The notes beneath the pieces were generated by a model. That model ran no database searches. It was not told where the DNA came from and saw only the letters and a list, made by a program, of their open reading frames with translations. A stretch of 64,000 nucleotides of DNA from positions 10,978 to 74,977 of the forward strand of contig JAHCIO010000022.1 of the NCBI GenBank assembly GCA_026129185.1, read 5' to 3'. The translations under genes were made by a program, and so were the position numbers. Source of the DNA: Promineifilum sp019695075. Its GTDB lineage: Bacteria; Chloroflexota; Anaerolineae; Promineifilales; Promineifilaceae. This document shows, piece by piece, positions 13,733 through 21,761 of the stretch. Each line of letters begins with the position of its first letter. The stretch's first letter is position 1.

Positions 13733-14755
13733 CTACTCCGTCAACACCCGCCGCGTGTAAGGCACGTGCAGCCTGTCCACGGCCGCCCGCTTCACCGCTT
13801 CACCGCGCCGGTCATAGCGCGCCGTCGTCGCCGGCGACGCATGGCCGGCCAGCTTCTGCACCGTGGCGATGTCGGCCCCAGCATCCAGCAGGTCGCCCAC
13901 GAACGTGCGTCGTAGGTCATGCGGACTGAGAGACGCCACACCGGCGGCCGACGCCCGCGCCCTCAGCATCGCGTACACCGCTTGCGTCGTCATCCGCCCA
14001 CCGCGGTTGCGGTTGCCGATGACGTGAAAGAGAGGGCCGGGTGCGTCGCCACGGACGGCCAGCCAGTCGCCGAGCGCCCGCGCCGCCCCACCGGCCAGCG
14101 GAACAGACCGCTGCTTGTTGCCCTTGCCCAGGACGACAAGCCGCGCGCCCTCGGCCGTCGTCTCATAGTGGGCCAGGTCAAGCTCGGCAAGCTCGGCCCG
14201 ACGCAGACCGCCGGCATAGAGCACCGCGATGATCGCCGCATCGCGGATGCCGCCGATGTCCTGACCACACGTGGCCAGCAGCGCCGCCAGCTCGCCCGAT
14301 GCCACCGCCCGGCCGGCCGGCAGTCGCTCGCCCTTCACCGCGCCGAGGTCGGCCGCCCGCTGGAAGTCTTCGGCCGTCATCTGGCCGAGCCGCCAGGCCG
14401 TCCGCAAGACGCCGCGCAAGGCCGACAGGTGCAGATTAGCCGTGGCCGGCGCATACCGCTCGGCCAGCGCCGCGCGCACCGCGGCAGTGTGCTGGAAGCG
14501 CATCCGCGCCCAGGGCACGCTGAGGAAGCTGTCCTCAGTCCACTTGGTGGGCGGCTCGGCGTCCCTGGGCGTAGCCAGCAGCCGGGCAATGGTATTGAGC
14601 GCCCGTTGCATCGTCTTGCGGGTGGACGGTCGCAAGCCGGCCAGATAGACCGCCGCCGCGTTGGTGTCCATCCGCTCGACGGCCGCCTCGGCCGTCACCA
14701 GCGCGCCGCCCGGTCGCATCGTCGTCACTGTCCATTCGTCGCTCATATCGCTCAT
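13733..14755 (-). CDS. Tyrosine recombinase (XerC/D-like)
   Basis: 340-aa phage-integrase-family recombinase with all catalytic residues in place: R185 (GGLRRAEL), K211 (GKGNKQR), H279 and R282 (HDLRRT), H305 (LAGHAS) and nucleophile Tyr314 (TTARYDRR). The N-terminal SAM-like DNA-binding domain spans about 30-145. The ATG at 14755 is chosen because GGAG lies 4 bases upstream; an in-frame TTG at 14845 has no such site. An element with a serine integrase does not need this enzyme to integrate, so it more likely resolves multimers of a replicating circle, as Xer-type resolvases of plasmids do. Confidence 0.9.
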   Translation of the reverse strand: MSDMSDEWTVTTMRPGGALVTAEAAVERMDTNAAAVYLAGLRPSTRKTMQRALNTIARLLATPRDAEPPTKWTEDSFLSVPWARMRFQHTAAVRAALAERYAPATANLHLSALRGVLRTAWRLGQMTAEDFQRAADLGAVKGERLPAGRAVASGELAALLATCGQDIGGIRDAAIIAVLYAGGLRRAELAELDLAHYETTAEGARLVVLGKGNKQRSVPLAGGAARALGDWLAVRGDAPGPLFHVIGNRNRGGRMTTQAVYAMLRARASAAGVASLSPHDLRRTFVGDLLDAGADIATVQKLAGHASPATTARYDRRGEAVKRAAVDRLHVPYTRRVLTE

Positions 14756-14888
14756 GTCGCTCCAATGCGTAAAAGTGCCCTTTCCATAAACTCGCCCAAC
14801 GCGAAAAAGCGGCCCTAATTCGGCCGCGTCGTGACTCCTATTCAACTGCGATCAACACCGAAGAGAGTGCAGAATCTAATCTACTGGG

Positions 14889-14904
14889 ATAAATTCCGGC
14901 CCAT
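14889..14904. repeat. attR core (16-bp direct repeat)
   Basis: Identical to 4736-4751. To its left (14841-14888) lies an open frame for the 16 residues that complete the recombinase in the circular form; to its right is the displaced end of the DUF35 gene. Confidence 0.93.
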
Positions 14905-14926
14905 CCTGGCCGAACTAGCCCGCTAA
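14905..14926 (+). pseudogene. Displaced 3' end of the DUF35 gene
   Basis: Read in the frame set by the attR core, these bases continue FRPI as LAELAR and then TAA. This is the original C terminus of the DUF35 protein before insertion. The gene's terminator follows 30 bp later. Confidence 0.85.
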
Positions 14927-14956
14927 GCGGCCAGACAAAACGAGAAGAAGAAAGAG

Positions 14957-14990
14957 AACGGCCGGGCCACCGAAGCCCGGCCGTTTTTGT
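14957..14990 (+). terminator. Original terminator of the mevalonate cluster
   Basis: CGGCCGGGC (14959-14967) and GCCCGGCCG (14975-14983), 7-base loop, then TTTTTGTTTG. A textbook intrinsic terminator placed just after the displaced DUF35 stop codon, now 10 kb from its gene. Confidence 0.85.
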
Positions 14991-15087
14991 TTGTCCCGCG
15001 CCGGCGAGCGGACGGGTTGGTTGTCCAGAACGGCTACCCCGAATGGCTAGAAACGCGGCCGTGCCCGCGGCGGCCACAAACGTTCTA

Positions 15088-15588
15088 TCAAGCCCATACC
15101 GCCGGTAACCAGTTGACGAGCCAGGCGAAAACGTATAGCCCCACCCCAAAGGCCGTATGATTCATCAAGCTGCGAACTCTGGCCTGCGCCGGATTGGGCG
15201 TCTTTGACGCGGCAAACCCAAGTCCGAACAGCGGTTGCATGATGGCCAATGGCGCCAGAACCGTGACGACCCCAAAGACAACGGCGGGGAGCAGTGTGGG
15301 CTGCTGGAGCCAGTTGTCGCCGGCGAGGGCCACGAACACGACAGCCAACGTGATCCCAATCAGATAGTGGGCGATCCAGCCGATGGCACACTCCGCGCGC
15401 TTCGGTGGCGAGGAGGCGATATTCGCATGCCGCAACTGACCCTCTGGCATCGTGCGGAACCAGCGCCCGATCAGACAGATGTTGGACGGCGGAATCTGGA
15501 AGGCAACTTTGAGCAATTGCCCTCCCAGATCAAACGTGAGCGTTGCGCCAAGGCCGATGAGAATCGCCTTGATGAAGAAATCGGTCAT
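15088..15588 (-). CDS. DUF2938 family membrane protein
   Basis: 166 aa with about four transmembrane segments (FFIKAILIGLGATLTFDL, WIAHYLIGITLAVVFVAL, TLLPAVVFGVVTVLAPLAIM, FGVGLYVFAWLVNWL). The motifs IGRWFRTMPEG, IGWIAHYLIGI, PTLLPA and SKTPNPAQARVRSL match the DUF2938 family by eye. Function unknown. Last gene of a minus-strand series behind the MalT-like regulator, 26 bp after the 104-aa gene. Confidence 0.8.
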   Translation of the reverse strand: MTDFFIKAILIGLGATLTFDLGGQLLKVAFQIPPSNICLIGRWFRTMPEGQLRHANIASSPPKRAECAIGWIAHYLIGITLAVVFVALAGDNWLQQPTLLPAVVFGVVTVLAPLAIMQPLFGLGFAASKTPNPAQARVRSLMNHTAFGVGLYVFAWLVNWLPAVWA

Positions 15589-15614
15589 AAGTCAGTCACC
15601 TGTTCGCGAAGCCC

Positions 15615-15929
15615 CTATGCCTGTCGATCAATCGATGTGTCCTTCGTTGTGGCCTCTGGCGATCCTTGCGAACCCGTTCTCACAAAATTGACCGAGAGTA
15701 ACGGCATCCCCAGGTCGCGGACTTTCTTGAGGAAGCCATGCAGCGCCGCCTGATCCATCACCGGGCCGGTCAGGAGCGTGCTGCCATCCTCTGCCAGCAC
15801 GATGGTCAACCCCGTGAACCATTCCTCCCACTGGCGGCCCAGGTGGCCCTTGATTCTGATTTCGCAGATCATCGGCCGGCCGGCGTCATCTTCCTGGCTG
15901 CCTTCGTCCGACATGTTTTGAACATCCAT
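15615..15929 (-). CDS. Conserved hypothetical protein (104 aa)
   Basis: Short soluble alpha/beta protein: EIRIKGHLGRQWEEWFTGLTIVLAEDGSTLLTGPVMDQAALHGFLKKVRDLGMPLLSVNF. The combination of a KGHL..W..WF.GL segment and a TGPV.DQAALHG.L.K.RDLG..LLSV end recurs in many soil bacteria, often next to oxidoreductases, without known function. The ATG at 15929 has GGGAG 11 bases upstream. Confidence 0.65.
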   Translation of the reverse strand: MDVQNMSDEGSQEDDAGRPMICEIRIKGHLGRQWEEWFTGLTIVLAEDGSTLLTGPVMDQAALHGFLKKVRDLGMPLLSVNFVRTGSQGSPEATTKDTSIDRQA

Positions 15930-15958
15930 GATGACCGTTACTCCCAAGCCCTGCCCAT

Positions 15959-16870
15959 TCAGGCCACGGTGATGACGACGTTGCCCCGCTTGTGTCCGGC
16001 CTCGACGTAGCGGTGCGCCTCGACAATCTGTTCCAGCGGATAGCGCCGGTCGATGACCGCCCTGATCTCGCCTGCCTCGATCAGCGCCTTAATGGCGCTT
16101 AGCTCTTCCGCGCTTTGTTTCGTGCTGAGCTTGGCAATCGTGACGGTGCGCCCGTTGGGGGCCAGGGCTTTGGCAACCATTGATTGGGGGAATTTCCCAA
16201 CTGTGTCGAAGATGACGTCATAACGCCCGACCTGTGTCGAAAAGTCCGCCTTGGTGTAATCAATCACCCGGTCTGCTCCCAGCGATTTCACCATCTCGAC
16301 ATTGGCCGTGCTGCAAACACCCGTCACCTCGGCCCCAAAGTGCCGCGCCAGTTGGATCGCATACGTACCCACACTCCCGGACGCGCCGTAGATCAGCACT
16401 TTCTGTCCGCGCTGGATGTTGCCCTTGCGCAGCAGGCGCAGCGCCGTTGGCCCGCCAATCGGAACGGCGGCCGCTTCTTCGTAGGTCATATTGTGCGGCT
16501 TGGCCAACACCAGCCCATCTTCGGGCAGGCATTTGTATTCGGCATAACCGCCAAAGTTCTCGGCCAGGGTCGAGGCGAACACAGCATCGCCCACCCTGAA
16601 GCGGGTGACATCTTGGCCGACGGCTTCCACTTCACCGGCAAGCTCCATGCCATAGATAGGGTGCTTTGGTTTGGTGAACCCCAGCGTGAGGCGCGCGGGC
16701 AGCCAGAACAGCAGCGGTACGTTCAGGCTGCGCATGCGGATGTCCCCGGCCGAGACAGTGGTCGCATGCACTCTGACCAGGATTTCATTCGCTTTGGGCG
16801 TCGGTTTCGTAACCTCACGAAGATGAAGGACGGCCGCGTTTCCGAATTTGTTGGCGACAATCGCTTTCAT
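15959..16870 (-). CDS. Zinc-independent MDR-family NAD(P)H-dependent oxidoreductase (quinone reductase-like)
   Basis: 303-aa medium-chain dehydrogenase/reductase. The N-terminal GroES-like domain has LREVTKPTPKANEILVRV and GMELAGEVEAVGQDVTRFRVGD; the Rossmann domain has LIYGASGSVGTYAIQLARHFGAEVTGV. The zinc-binding cysteines of true alcohol dehydrogenases are absent, fitting the quinone oxidoreductase branch. It is about 20 residues shorter than usual: the loop after APNGRTVTIAK joins straight to EELSAIKALIEAGEI. The ATG has GGAG 9 bases upstream. Likely reduces a reactive carbonyl or quinone. Confidence 0.88.
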   Translation of the reverse strand: MKAIVANKFGNAAVLHLREVTKPTPKANEILVRVHATTVSAGDIRMRSLNVPLLFWLPARLTLGFTKPKHPIYGMELAGEVEAVGQDVTRFRVGDAVFASTLAENFGGYAEYKCLPEDGLVLAKPHNMTYEEAAAVPIGGPTALRLLRKGNIQRGQKVLIYGASGSVGTYAIQLARHFGAEVTGVCSTANVEMVKSLGADRVIDYTKADFSTQVGRYDVIFDTVGKFPQSMVAKALAPNGRTVTIAKLSTKQSAEELSAIKALIEAGEIRAVIDRRYPLEQIVEAHRYVEAGHKRGNVVITVA

Positions 16871-16936
16871 TTCTACTTCTCCTGTTTTTTGTGCGGGTCG
16901 AACGACAAAGCCAATGTTCGGCTCCCCAGCCGGCGC

Positions 16937-17677
16937 TCACCGCCGGCCAGGCTCCCGGTTGTCGAACTCAGCGGTGATCGCGTTCGGTCTGAAGCCCTTG
17001 ACGGCGAGATACACACCCAGTGAAAATTCCCATATCGCAATCGGCAGAACGCCCAGCGTCGTCAGCGTCAGCGCCGGCCCGGTGACGCCAAACATGAGCA
17101 GGATCGTGTTGGCCACCAACAGGGGCGCGGCGATAAACCCCAGCACGGGCAGAACGCGCGGCACCAGGCGCGCCCGGTAGAGCAGGGTGCCAATCAGCAC
17201 GGCATTGACGGCCGGGATGAGGTTCTGCCCCAGGTGGAACCAGTCATACATCGCCATCAAGGCCCGGCCGGTCACCAATCCTTCCGCGCCGGCCCCAGAC
17301 TGGCGCAAGGACACCATCGTCATGAGGCTGACGACGCCGGCGAAGATGGTACCCGCCTCCAGGATGCGCGCGCCAACGAAACCCAGCGCGTAGGCTTCGC
17401 TCTGCCGCCTGACCACCGGGTAGAGCGCGACCGCGGTTCCGATGCAGGCCAGGGCCACGATGATCTCCAGGATGCCGCCGAAGATGATGCCGTTGTCCGG
17501 GCCGGGGCCGGCGATGTAGTTTGGATCGCGCACCGCTTTGTAGAGCACGGCCGTGGGAATGGAAACAAAGGTCAACAGGTAGAAGATGCCTCCCGCCAGC
17601 GCGAACTTTCTCGAACTTGCGTTGCTGGCCGGTGATGCACTCAGGGGGTGATCATTGCTGTAAACAGTCGCGTTCAT
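16937..17677 (-). CDS. DUF4386 family membrane protein
   Basis: 246 aa with about six transmembrane segments (KFALAGGIFYLLTFVSIP, IIFGGILEIIVALACIGTAVALYPV, ARILEAGTIFAGVVSLMTM, IPAVNAVLIGTLLYRARLVP, VLGFIAAPLLVANTILLMFG, LPIAIWEFSLGVYLAVKGF). The pattern, including the central MYDWFHLGQNLIPAVNA and the LPR.L..LG linker, is that of DUF4386. Function unknown. GAGGAG lies 7 bases before the ATG. Confidence 0.8.
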   Translation of the reverse strand: MNATVYSNDHPLSASPASNASSRKFALAGGIFYLLTFVSIPTAVLYKAVRDPNYIAGPGPDNGIIFGGILEIIVALACIGTAVALYPVVRRQSEAYALGFVGARILEAGTIFAGVVSLMTMVSLRQSGAGAEGLVTGRALMAMYDWFHLGQNLIPAVNAVLIGTLLYRARLVPRVLPVLGFIAAPLLVANTILLMFGVTGPALTLTTLGVLPIAIWEFSLGVYLAVKGFRPNAITAEFDNREPGRR

Positions 17678-17803
17678 TGATAACTCCTCAAGTCAGTTCG
17701 TGTCTCTTTCAGGGGCAAGCGGCTGATTGCCGCTTGCCCACGTCGTGCAGTCACAGGCTCCCTGACCGCGTACCGAGCCGGCGATTCGCTGAGCGCGCCG
17801 CCA

Positions 17804-18481
17804 TTACAACGCATCGTCCCGACGTTCGGAGAAGAGGGCGTACCCCAGCCACGCCAGACCCAGCCCGACCGGAACCATGATGAGCGGTTGGTACTCAGGC
17901 GGAATCATGCCGCCGACGGGAACCAACAAGGCTCCGATGATGAGCAGCGCCGCCGCCGGGCGCGGCAGGATGCGGGCGCGGAACGTGGCGATGCCGAACA
18001 GCAAGGGGCCGAGGATGTATACAGGCCCCGATAGCGCCCACAGCGTCGGCAAGAGGCTGAGATCAACCTGACTGGGCGAACCGGTGAACATCCCCAGGAA
18101 GCTCGCCACAAACGCCGGCGACGCCGTCGCCAGGCCGGGCAAAAGGAAGGCTTCCACCAGCGAAAAGGTCATCGTGAGCGCCAGCCAGAGGCTAAACAGG
18201 ACAAAGCCGGCCAGGCCCAGCCAGCCAGCTTTCTCCGCCTGCCGGGCGTATAGCCCGGCCAGGCCGAACAGCCCGAAGAAGCTCATGAGCATGGCCGCAA
18301 TGTGGACATTGACCCAGGTCGCCGTGGTGACGGCTGAGGGCACGTTCAGCGGATGGAACGTCCCAACGACGATGAAGCACGCCCCGGCCACCACGGCCGA
18401 CCAACCGGCCAGACGGGTGAGCGTCGCCGTGGTGATGGTCGCCTTGCTCTGCTTAATCGAAAACTTGCCAACAACGTCCAT
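17804..18481 (-). CDS. Multipass membrane protein (225 aa), first gene of the series
   Basis: About six hydrophobic segments (LAGWSAVVAGACFIVVGTFHPL, VNVHIAAMLMSFFGLFGLAGLY, AGFVLFSLWLALTMTFSLVEAFL, ALSGPVYILGPLLFGIATF, PAAALLIIGALLVPVGGM, IMVPVGLGLAWLGYALF). The layout is close to the DUF4386 neighbour and may be a distant relative. The start at 18481 has GGAG 8 bases upstream. A promoter with a palindrome and MalT-box-like repeats lies at 18562-18625, so it is probably the lead gene of an operon controlled by the regulator encoded upstream. Confidence 0.7.
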   Translation of the reverse strand: MDVVGKFSIKQSKATITTATLTRLAGWSAVVAGACFIVVGTFHPLNVPSAVTTATWVNVHIAAMLMSFFGLFGLAGLYARQAEKAGWLGLAGFVLFSLWLALTMTFSLVEAFLLPGLATASPAFVASFLGMFTGSPSQVDLSLLPTLWALSGPVYILGPLLFGIATFRARILPRPAAALLIIGALLVPVGGMIPPEYQPLIMVPVGLGLAWLGYALFSERRDDAL

Positions 18482-18561
18482 TTGTCTGTCTCCTTTTCTG
18501 AACCGCAGGATTCGTGTCAGTGACACCGGGCATAGCTGCCTGTTTCGGTTCTGATGAAGAC

Positions 18562-18625
18562 ACTATACAAATGGATGAGGGGAGATGTCTTCCCCACATG
18601 TGGGGATTGATGTGGGGATATGGGG
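18562..18625 (-). promoter_or_regulatory. Probable activator-dependent promoter with palindrome and MalT-box-like repeats
   Basis: On the minus strand a -10 TATAGT (18562-18567) has only a weak -35 (AAGACA at 18-bp spacing). Immediately upstream are the perfect palindrome CCCCACATGTGGGG (18592-18605) and direct repeats of TGTGGGGAT (18600-18620). The plus-strand words GGGGATTGAT, GGGGATATGG and ATGAGGGGAG resemble the MalT box GGGGAKGAGG of enterobacteria. The regulator gene next door is a MalT-type protein. Confidence 0.5.
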
Positions 18626-18656
18626 GAGGGAACAAAAGCCAGGGACGTTCTGGCCC

Positions 18657-21371
18657 CTAGATCAGGCCCAGCTCAACGGCGCGGTTGACGGCCGCCCGGC
18701 GGCTGTTGACGTTGAGTTTGCTGTAGATGCTCTTGGTATGGGTGCGAAGCGTACTTAAGGCAATGACGAGTTCCTGGGCGATCTCCGGTCCCGAAAGCTC
18801 CGACTTGAACAGGTGGAGGATCTCCAGTTCGCGCTGGCTGAGCGGCTCATTCAGGGCGGATGAAGCCACAGGGGCGGGCGGCATCACTTCGCCCGCCGGG
18901 CCTGGATGCTCGCCGGCAAACGCCGACAGCAACCGGCGCGCGTAGTCGGGCATGATCCCCTGTTGGGCGGCTGCCTCAATCAGTTGGGCCAGGCCGGGGC
19001 CTCCGTCCAGAAAGACGCGCACATAGCCCTCCGGCTCGGCCAGCATCAGCGCGCGTTCCAAATGCCAGAGAGCGGCCGGCAGTTCGCCCTGGGCCTGGTG
19101 GGCCAGCGCTTGCAGAACCAGGATTTCGATGGCGCTGCCCATGCGGCCGCCGTCTTCCGCCGCCGGCCGAAGCCGCTCCAGCAATCCGCTCGCCTCGCGA
19201 ATCGAACTCCCCGCCTCGTCGCTCCAGGCCTGAGCCAGTAGCAGCCGGGCCAGGGTGATGTGTTCGAATTCGCGCAGGTAGCTGAGATCGTCGCCGGCGG
19301 ACAAGCCTTGCTCGCGCGCCCAGTTGCGGGCATCGCCGAGCCTTCCGGCCGCGATCCACAGCCGCGCCCGCATCGCCGTCACCGGACGGAAGTTGGGCGA
19401 GAAGTCGCCTTCATAGAGGCGTTCGGCCTCGTTGAGCAGGTCGAGCGCGCCGTCTAGCTCTCCCCTTGCGGCCCTTATCTGGGCCAGGACCACGCGGGAA
19501 CGATAGGGGTTCTTCGGTAAGCCGTTCAGTTCGCCCAACGCCTGGCTTTTCAGGAGGCACTGCGTGGCGGCGTCCAGTTCGTTGTACTCGCGGTAAATGT
19601 CGCTCATGCCCACCAGCATGTCCGCCGCCCCGCGCAGGGGCGGGCCGCCGGGTTGTATCGCCAGTTGTAGGCTACGCTCGTAGTTGCCCAGCGCCTCGCG
19701 CAGGTGACCCTGCGTGATGCGAATATCCGACAGGGTGAGCGCGCCGCCGATCACATCGGAGATGAACCCGGCCTTCTGCAAATGGGCCATGCCAGCGGCG
19801 AACATCCGATGCGCCGTCTCCAGATCGCCGCTCGTCCAGGCAGCCAGCCCCGACAGCGCGGAAGCCGCGCCGTGGATGAAATGGTCGTCTTGCCGCGTGA
19901 GTTCAATCACCCGCCGGGCATGCTGCATCGTGGCGGCGACATCGCCGCGAATGAGGGCGATACCGGCGTGGTACATGGCCACCAGGCCCGGCAGGCGCTG
20001 AAAATCTTCTTCATCGGCGTACACCGGTTGCCCGTCCACGTCCTCACCCAGCCACCGTTCGGCGTCCCGCAGGCGGGCCTCAACGCCTGCCAGTTGACCG
20101 TTCTGTAGGAACACGCCGACGCAATGAACGCTGAGCATGGGCCGGTCTCGGAACAGTTCGTCGGGCAGGGCCTGGAACCAACTCAGCAGCGTGGCTTCCT
20201 GTCTGGTCTGGCGCATAGCCGGCAACGCCCGTTCGATCAGCGCCGCCGCGCGCTCAAAATCCCGGGCGGCCAGCGCGTGCCGGACTGCCTCCGGCGCTGA
20301 GCCGTCCCGTTCGTACCACTCGCTCGCGCGTCGGTGAAGGATGGGCAGTTGCTCGGGGCGCTCCGCTATCAAATGCGCGCGCAGAACATCGGCAAACAGA
20401 TGGTGATAGCGGTACCAATGTCGCCGGTCATCCAGCGGGATCAGGAAAAAGTTGCCGCGTTGCAGGGCTTCCAACCGGTCTTTGCCGCCCGGCTGCTCCG
20501 TGACCGCGTCGCAAAGCGGGCCATTCAAACGGTCGAGGATAGATGTCTGGAGTAAAAAGCTCCGAATCGCTTCCGGCCGGCTCTTCAGCACTTCCTCGAC
20601 GAGATAATCGACAATGTAGCGATGATCGCCGGTGAAAGCCTGGATGAATCCGCCGGTATCCCGGTTGTCCTTCATCGAAAGCGCGGCCAGCTGCAAACCG
20701 GCAATCCAGCCTTCCGTGCGGTTTTCCAACGCGGCGACCTCGTCGGCCGTGAGAGCCAGGCCCATCACCTGATTGAGGAATTCGGCCGCCTCGGCTGGGG
20801 TGAAGCGCAAGTCCGCGGCGCGTAGTTCGGTCAATTGGTCGCGGACGCGCAGCCGGGCCAACGGCAGATTGGGATCCTCGCGCGTGGTCATGGCCAGGTG
20901 CATTTGTGGCGGCAAGTGTTCCAGCAGGAAGCCCAGCGCCCTGTCAACAGCCGGGTTATCAACCAGGTGATAGTCGTCGAGGATGAGGATGAAGTCGTGC
21001 GGGACGGCCGCGATGTCGTTAACCAGGCTCGTCAAGATCGCTTCGATGGGCAATGGCTGTGCGGTCTCTAGCACGGGCCGCGCCACCGCGCCAATACCCC
21101 CCGCGATCGTTTGCAGCGCGGCGATGAGATACGTCAGAAAGCGAACGCTATCGCTCTCCGCTTCCTCCAGCGATAGCCAGGCGACCGATCGCCCGCAGAC
21201 GGCAACCCATTCGCTGACCAGTGTCGTCTTGCCAAAGCCGGCCGGGGCCGAAATGAGGGTCAATTTGCGGTGCAGACGGGTATTCAGTTGGTCGATCAGG
21301 CGCGGACGGTGGACAATTCCGGGCCGGGATGGGGGAAGATAAAGTTTCGTGGCGATCATTGGCGTCGGCAC
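18657..21371 (-). CDS. MalT-like LuxR-family ATP-dependent transcriptional regulator (LAL family)
   Basis: 904 aa. N-terminal STAND/AAA-type ATPase: Walker A APAGFGKTT (42-50) and Walker B FILILDDYHLV; central helical repeats (about 450-780, TPR-like); C-terminal LuxR helix-turn-helix (LSQRELEILHLFKSELSGPEIAQELVIALSTLRTHTKSIYSKLNVNSRRAAV). These regulators bind an inducer through the helical sensor, oligomerise with ATP and activate promoters. The GTG at 21371 gives the family's usual opening (PTPMIATKLYLPPSRPG). A TATAAT box at 21378-21383 would start transcription at about this codon, so the message may be leaderless; ATG 21359 is the alternative. Likely target: the membrane/oxidoreductase operon downstream. 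Confidence 0.92.
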   Translation of the reverse strand: MPTPMIATKLYLPPSRPGIVHRPRLIDQLNTRLHRKLTLISAPAGFGKTTLVSEWVAVCGRSVAWLSLEEAESDSVRFLTYLIAALQTIAGGIGAVARPVLETAQPLPIEAILTSLVNDIAAVPHDFILILDDYHLVDNPAVDRALGFLLEHLPPQMHLAMTTREDPNLPLARLRVRDQLTELRAADLRFTPAEAAEFLNQVMGLALTADEVAALENRTEGWIAGLQLAALSMKDNRDTGGFIQAFTGDHRYIVDYLVEEVLKSRPEAIRSFLLQTSILDRLNGPLCDAVTEQPGGKDRLEALQRGNFFLIPLDDRRHWYRYHHLFADVLRAHLIAERPEQLPILHRRASEWYERDGSAPEAVRHALAARDFERAAALIERALPAMRQTRQEATLLSWFQALPDELFRDRPMLSVHCVGVFLQNGQLAGVEARLRDAERWLGEDVDGQPVYADEEDFQRLPGLVAMYHAGIALIRGDVAATMQHARRVIELTRQDDHFIHGAASALSGLAAWTSGDLETAHRMFAAGMAHLQKAGFISDVIGGALTLSDIRITQGHLREALGNYERSLQLAIQPGGPPLRGAADMLVGMSDIYREYNELDAATQCLLKSQALGELNGLPKNPYRSRVVLAQIRAARGELDGALDLLNEAERLYEGDFSPNFRPVTAMRARLWIAAGRLGDARNWAREQGLSAGDDLSYLREFEHITLARLLLAQAWSDEAGSSIREASGLLERLRPAAEDGGRMGSAIEILVLQALAHQAQGELPAALWHLERALMLAEPEGYVRVFLDGGPGLAQLIEAAAQQGIMPDYARRLLSAFAGEHPGPAGEVMPPAPVASSALNEPLSQRELEILHLFKSELSGPEIAQELVIALSTLRTHTKSIYSKLNVNSRRAAVNRAVELGLI

Positions 21372-21416
21372 GAACGCATTATAGGAGACACGTGGGTCAA
21401 TGAAAAGGACACAGGG

Positions 21417-21701
21417 ATGAACGTCGAATTTAGCGGCCCGATCTGGCACTGGCGCGGCCCGGCCCCCTTCTACTTCGTCACCGTCCCCGCCGATGAGAGC
21501 GACGCCCTGCGTGTGATCGCCGGCGTCGTCACCTATGGTTGGGGCATGATCCCGGCCACGGTCCATATTGGCCAAACCACCTGGAAGACCGCGCTATGGC
21601 CCAAGGACGGCGGCTATATCGTGCCCCTCAAGGACAGCGTGCGCAAGGCGGAGCGCCTCGCGGAAGGGGATGTCGTCACCATCCGGTTGGAGGTCGGTTA
21701 G
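21417..21701 (+). CDS. DUF1905 domain protein (94 aa)
   Basis: Small beta-barrel-like protein: MNVEFSGPIWHWRGPAPFYFVTVP, then GWGMIPATVHIGQTTWKTALWPKDGGYIVPLKDSVRKAERLAEGDVVTIRLEV. The opening W.WRG..PFYFV.VP and the final K..R.AE.L..GD.V.I.L are characteristic of DUF1905. AGGA lies 7 bases before the ATG. Divergent from the MalT-like gene; the two starts are only 45 bp apart. Function unknown; often linked to YdeI/OmpD-type proteins. Confidence 0.85.
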   Translation: MNVEFSGPIWHWRGPAPFYFVTVPADESDALRVIAGVVTYGWGMIPATVHIGQTTWKTALWPKDGGYIVPLKDSVRKAERLAEGDVVTIRLEVG

Positions 21702-21761
21702 CGCCCCAGGCCACCCCGGCCCGTGTTGGCCGGCCAGGGACTTTGCGCTACGCTTCCGGTC

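Larger units (their letters stand above)
4736..14904. mobile_element. 10,153-bp integrated element (serine-integrase type, plasmid-like replication module)
   Basis: Bounded by a perfect 16-bp direct repeat (4736-4751 and 14889-14904) that lies in frame within the last codons of a host gene. Contents on the minus strand from right to left: tyrosine recombinase, ribbon-helix-helix regulator, 76-aa protein, replication initiator with iterons, five small genes ending with a helix-turn-helix protein and two short proteins, a 133-aa protein, a membrane protein, a zinc-finger protein and the serine integrase. One excisionase-like gene is on the plus strand. No phage structural genes and no relaxase are seen, so it resembles an integrative plasmid or mobilizable element more than a prophage. 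Joining the two sides at the repeat restores an intact DUF35 gene. Confidence 0.93.

Noticed and set aside
4736..14904. Prophage
   Set aside because: No capsid, portal, large terminase, tail or lysis genes were recognised. The small HTH protein with terminase-like shape is not enough.
15959..16870. Broken oxidoreductase pseudogene
   Set aside because: The protein is about 20 residues short in one surface loop, but the frame, both domains and the ribosome site are intact.
21378..21416. Shared bidirectional promoter for the MalT-like gene and DUF1905
   Set aside because: The TATAAT box fits the MalT-like gene only; no convincing -10/-35 pair was found for DUF1905 in the 45-bp gap.
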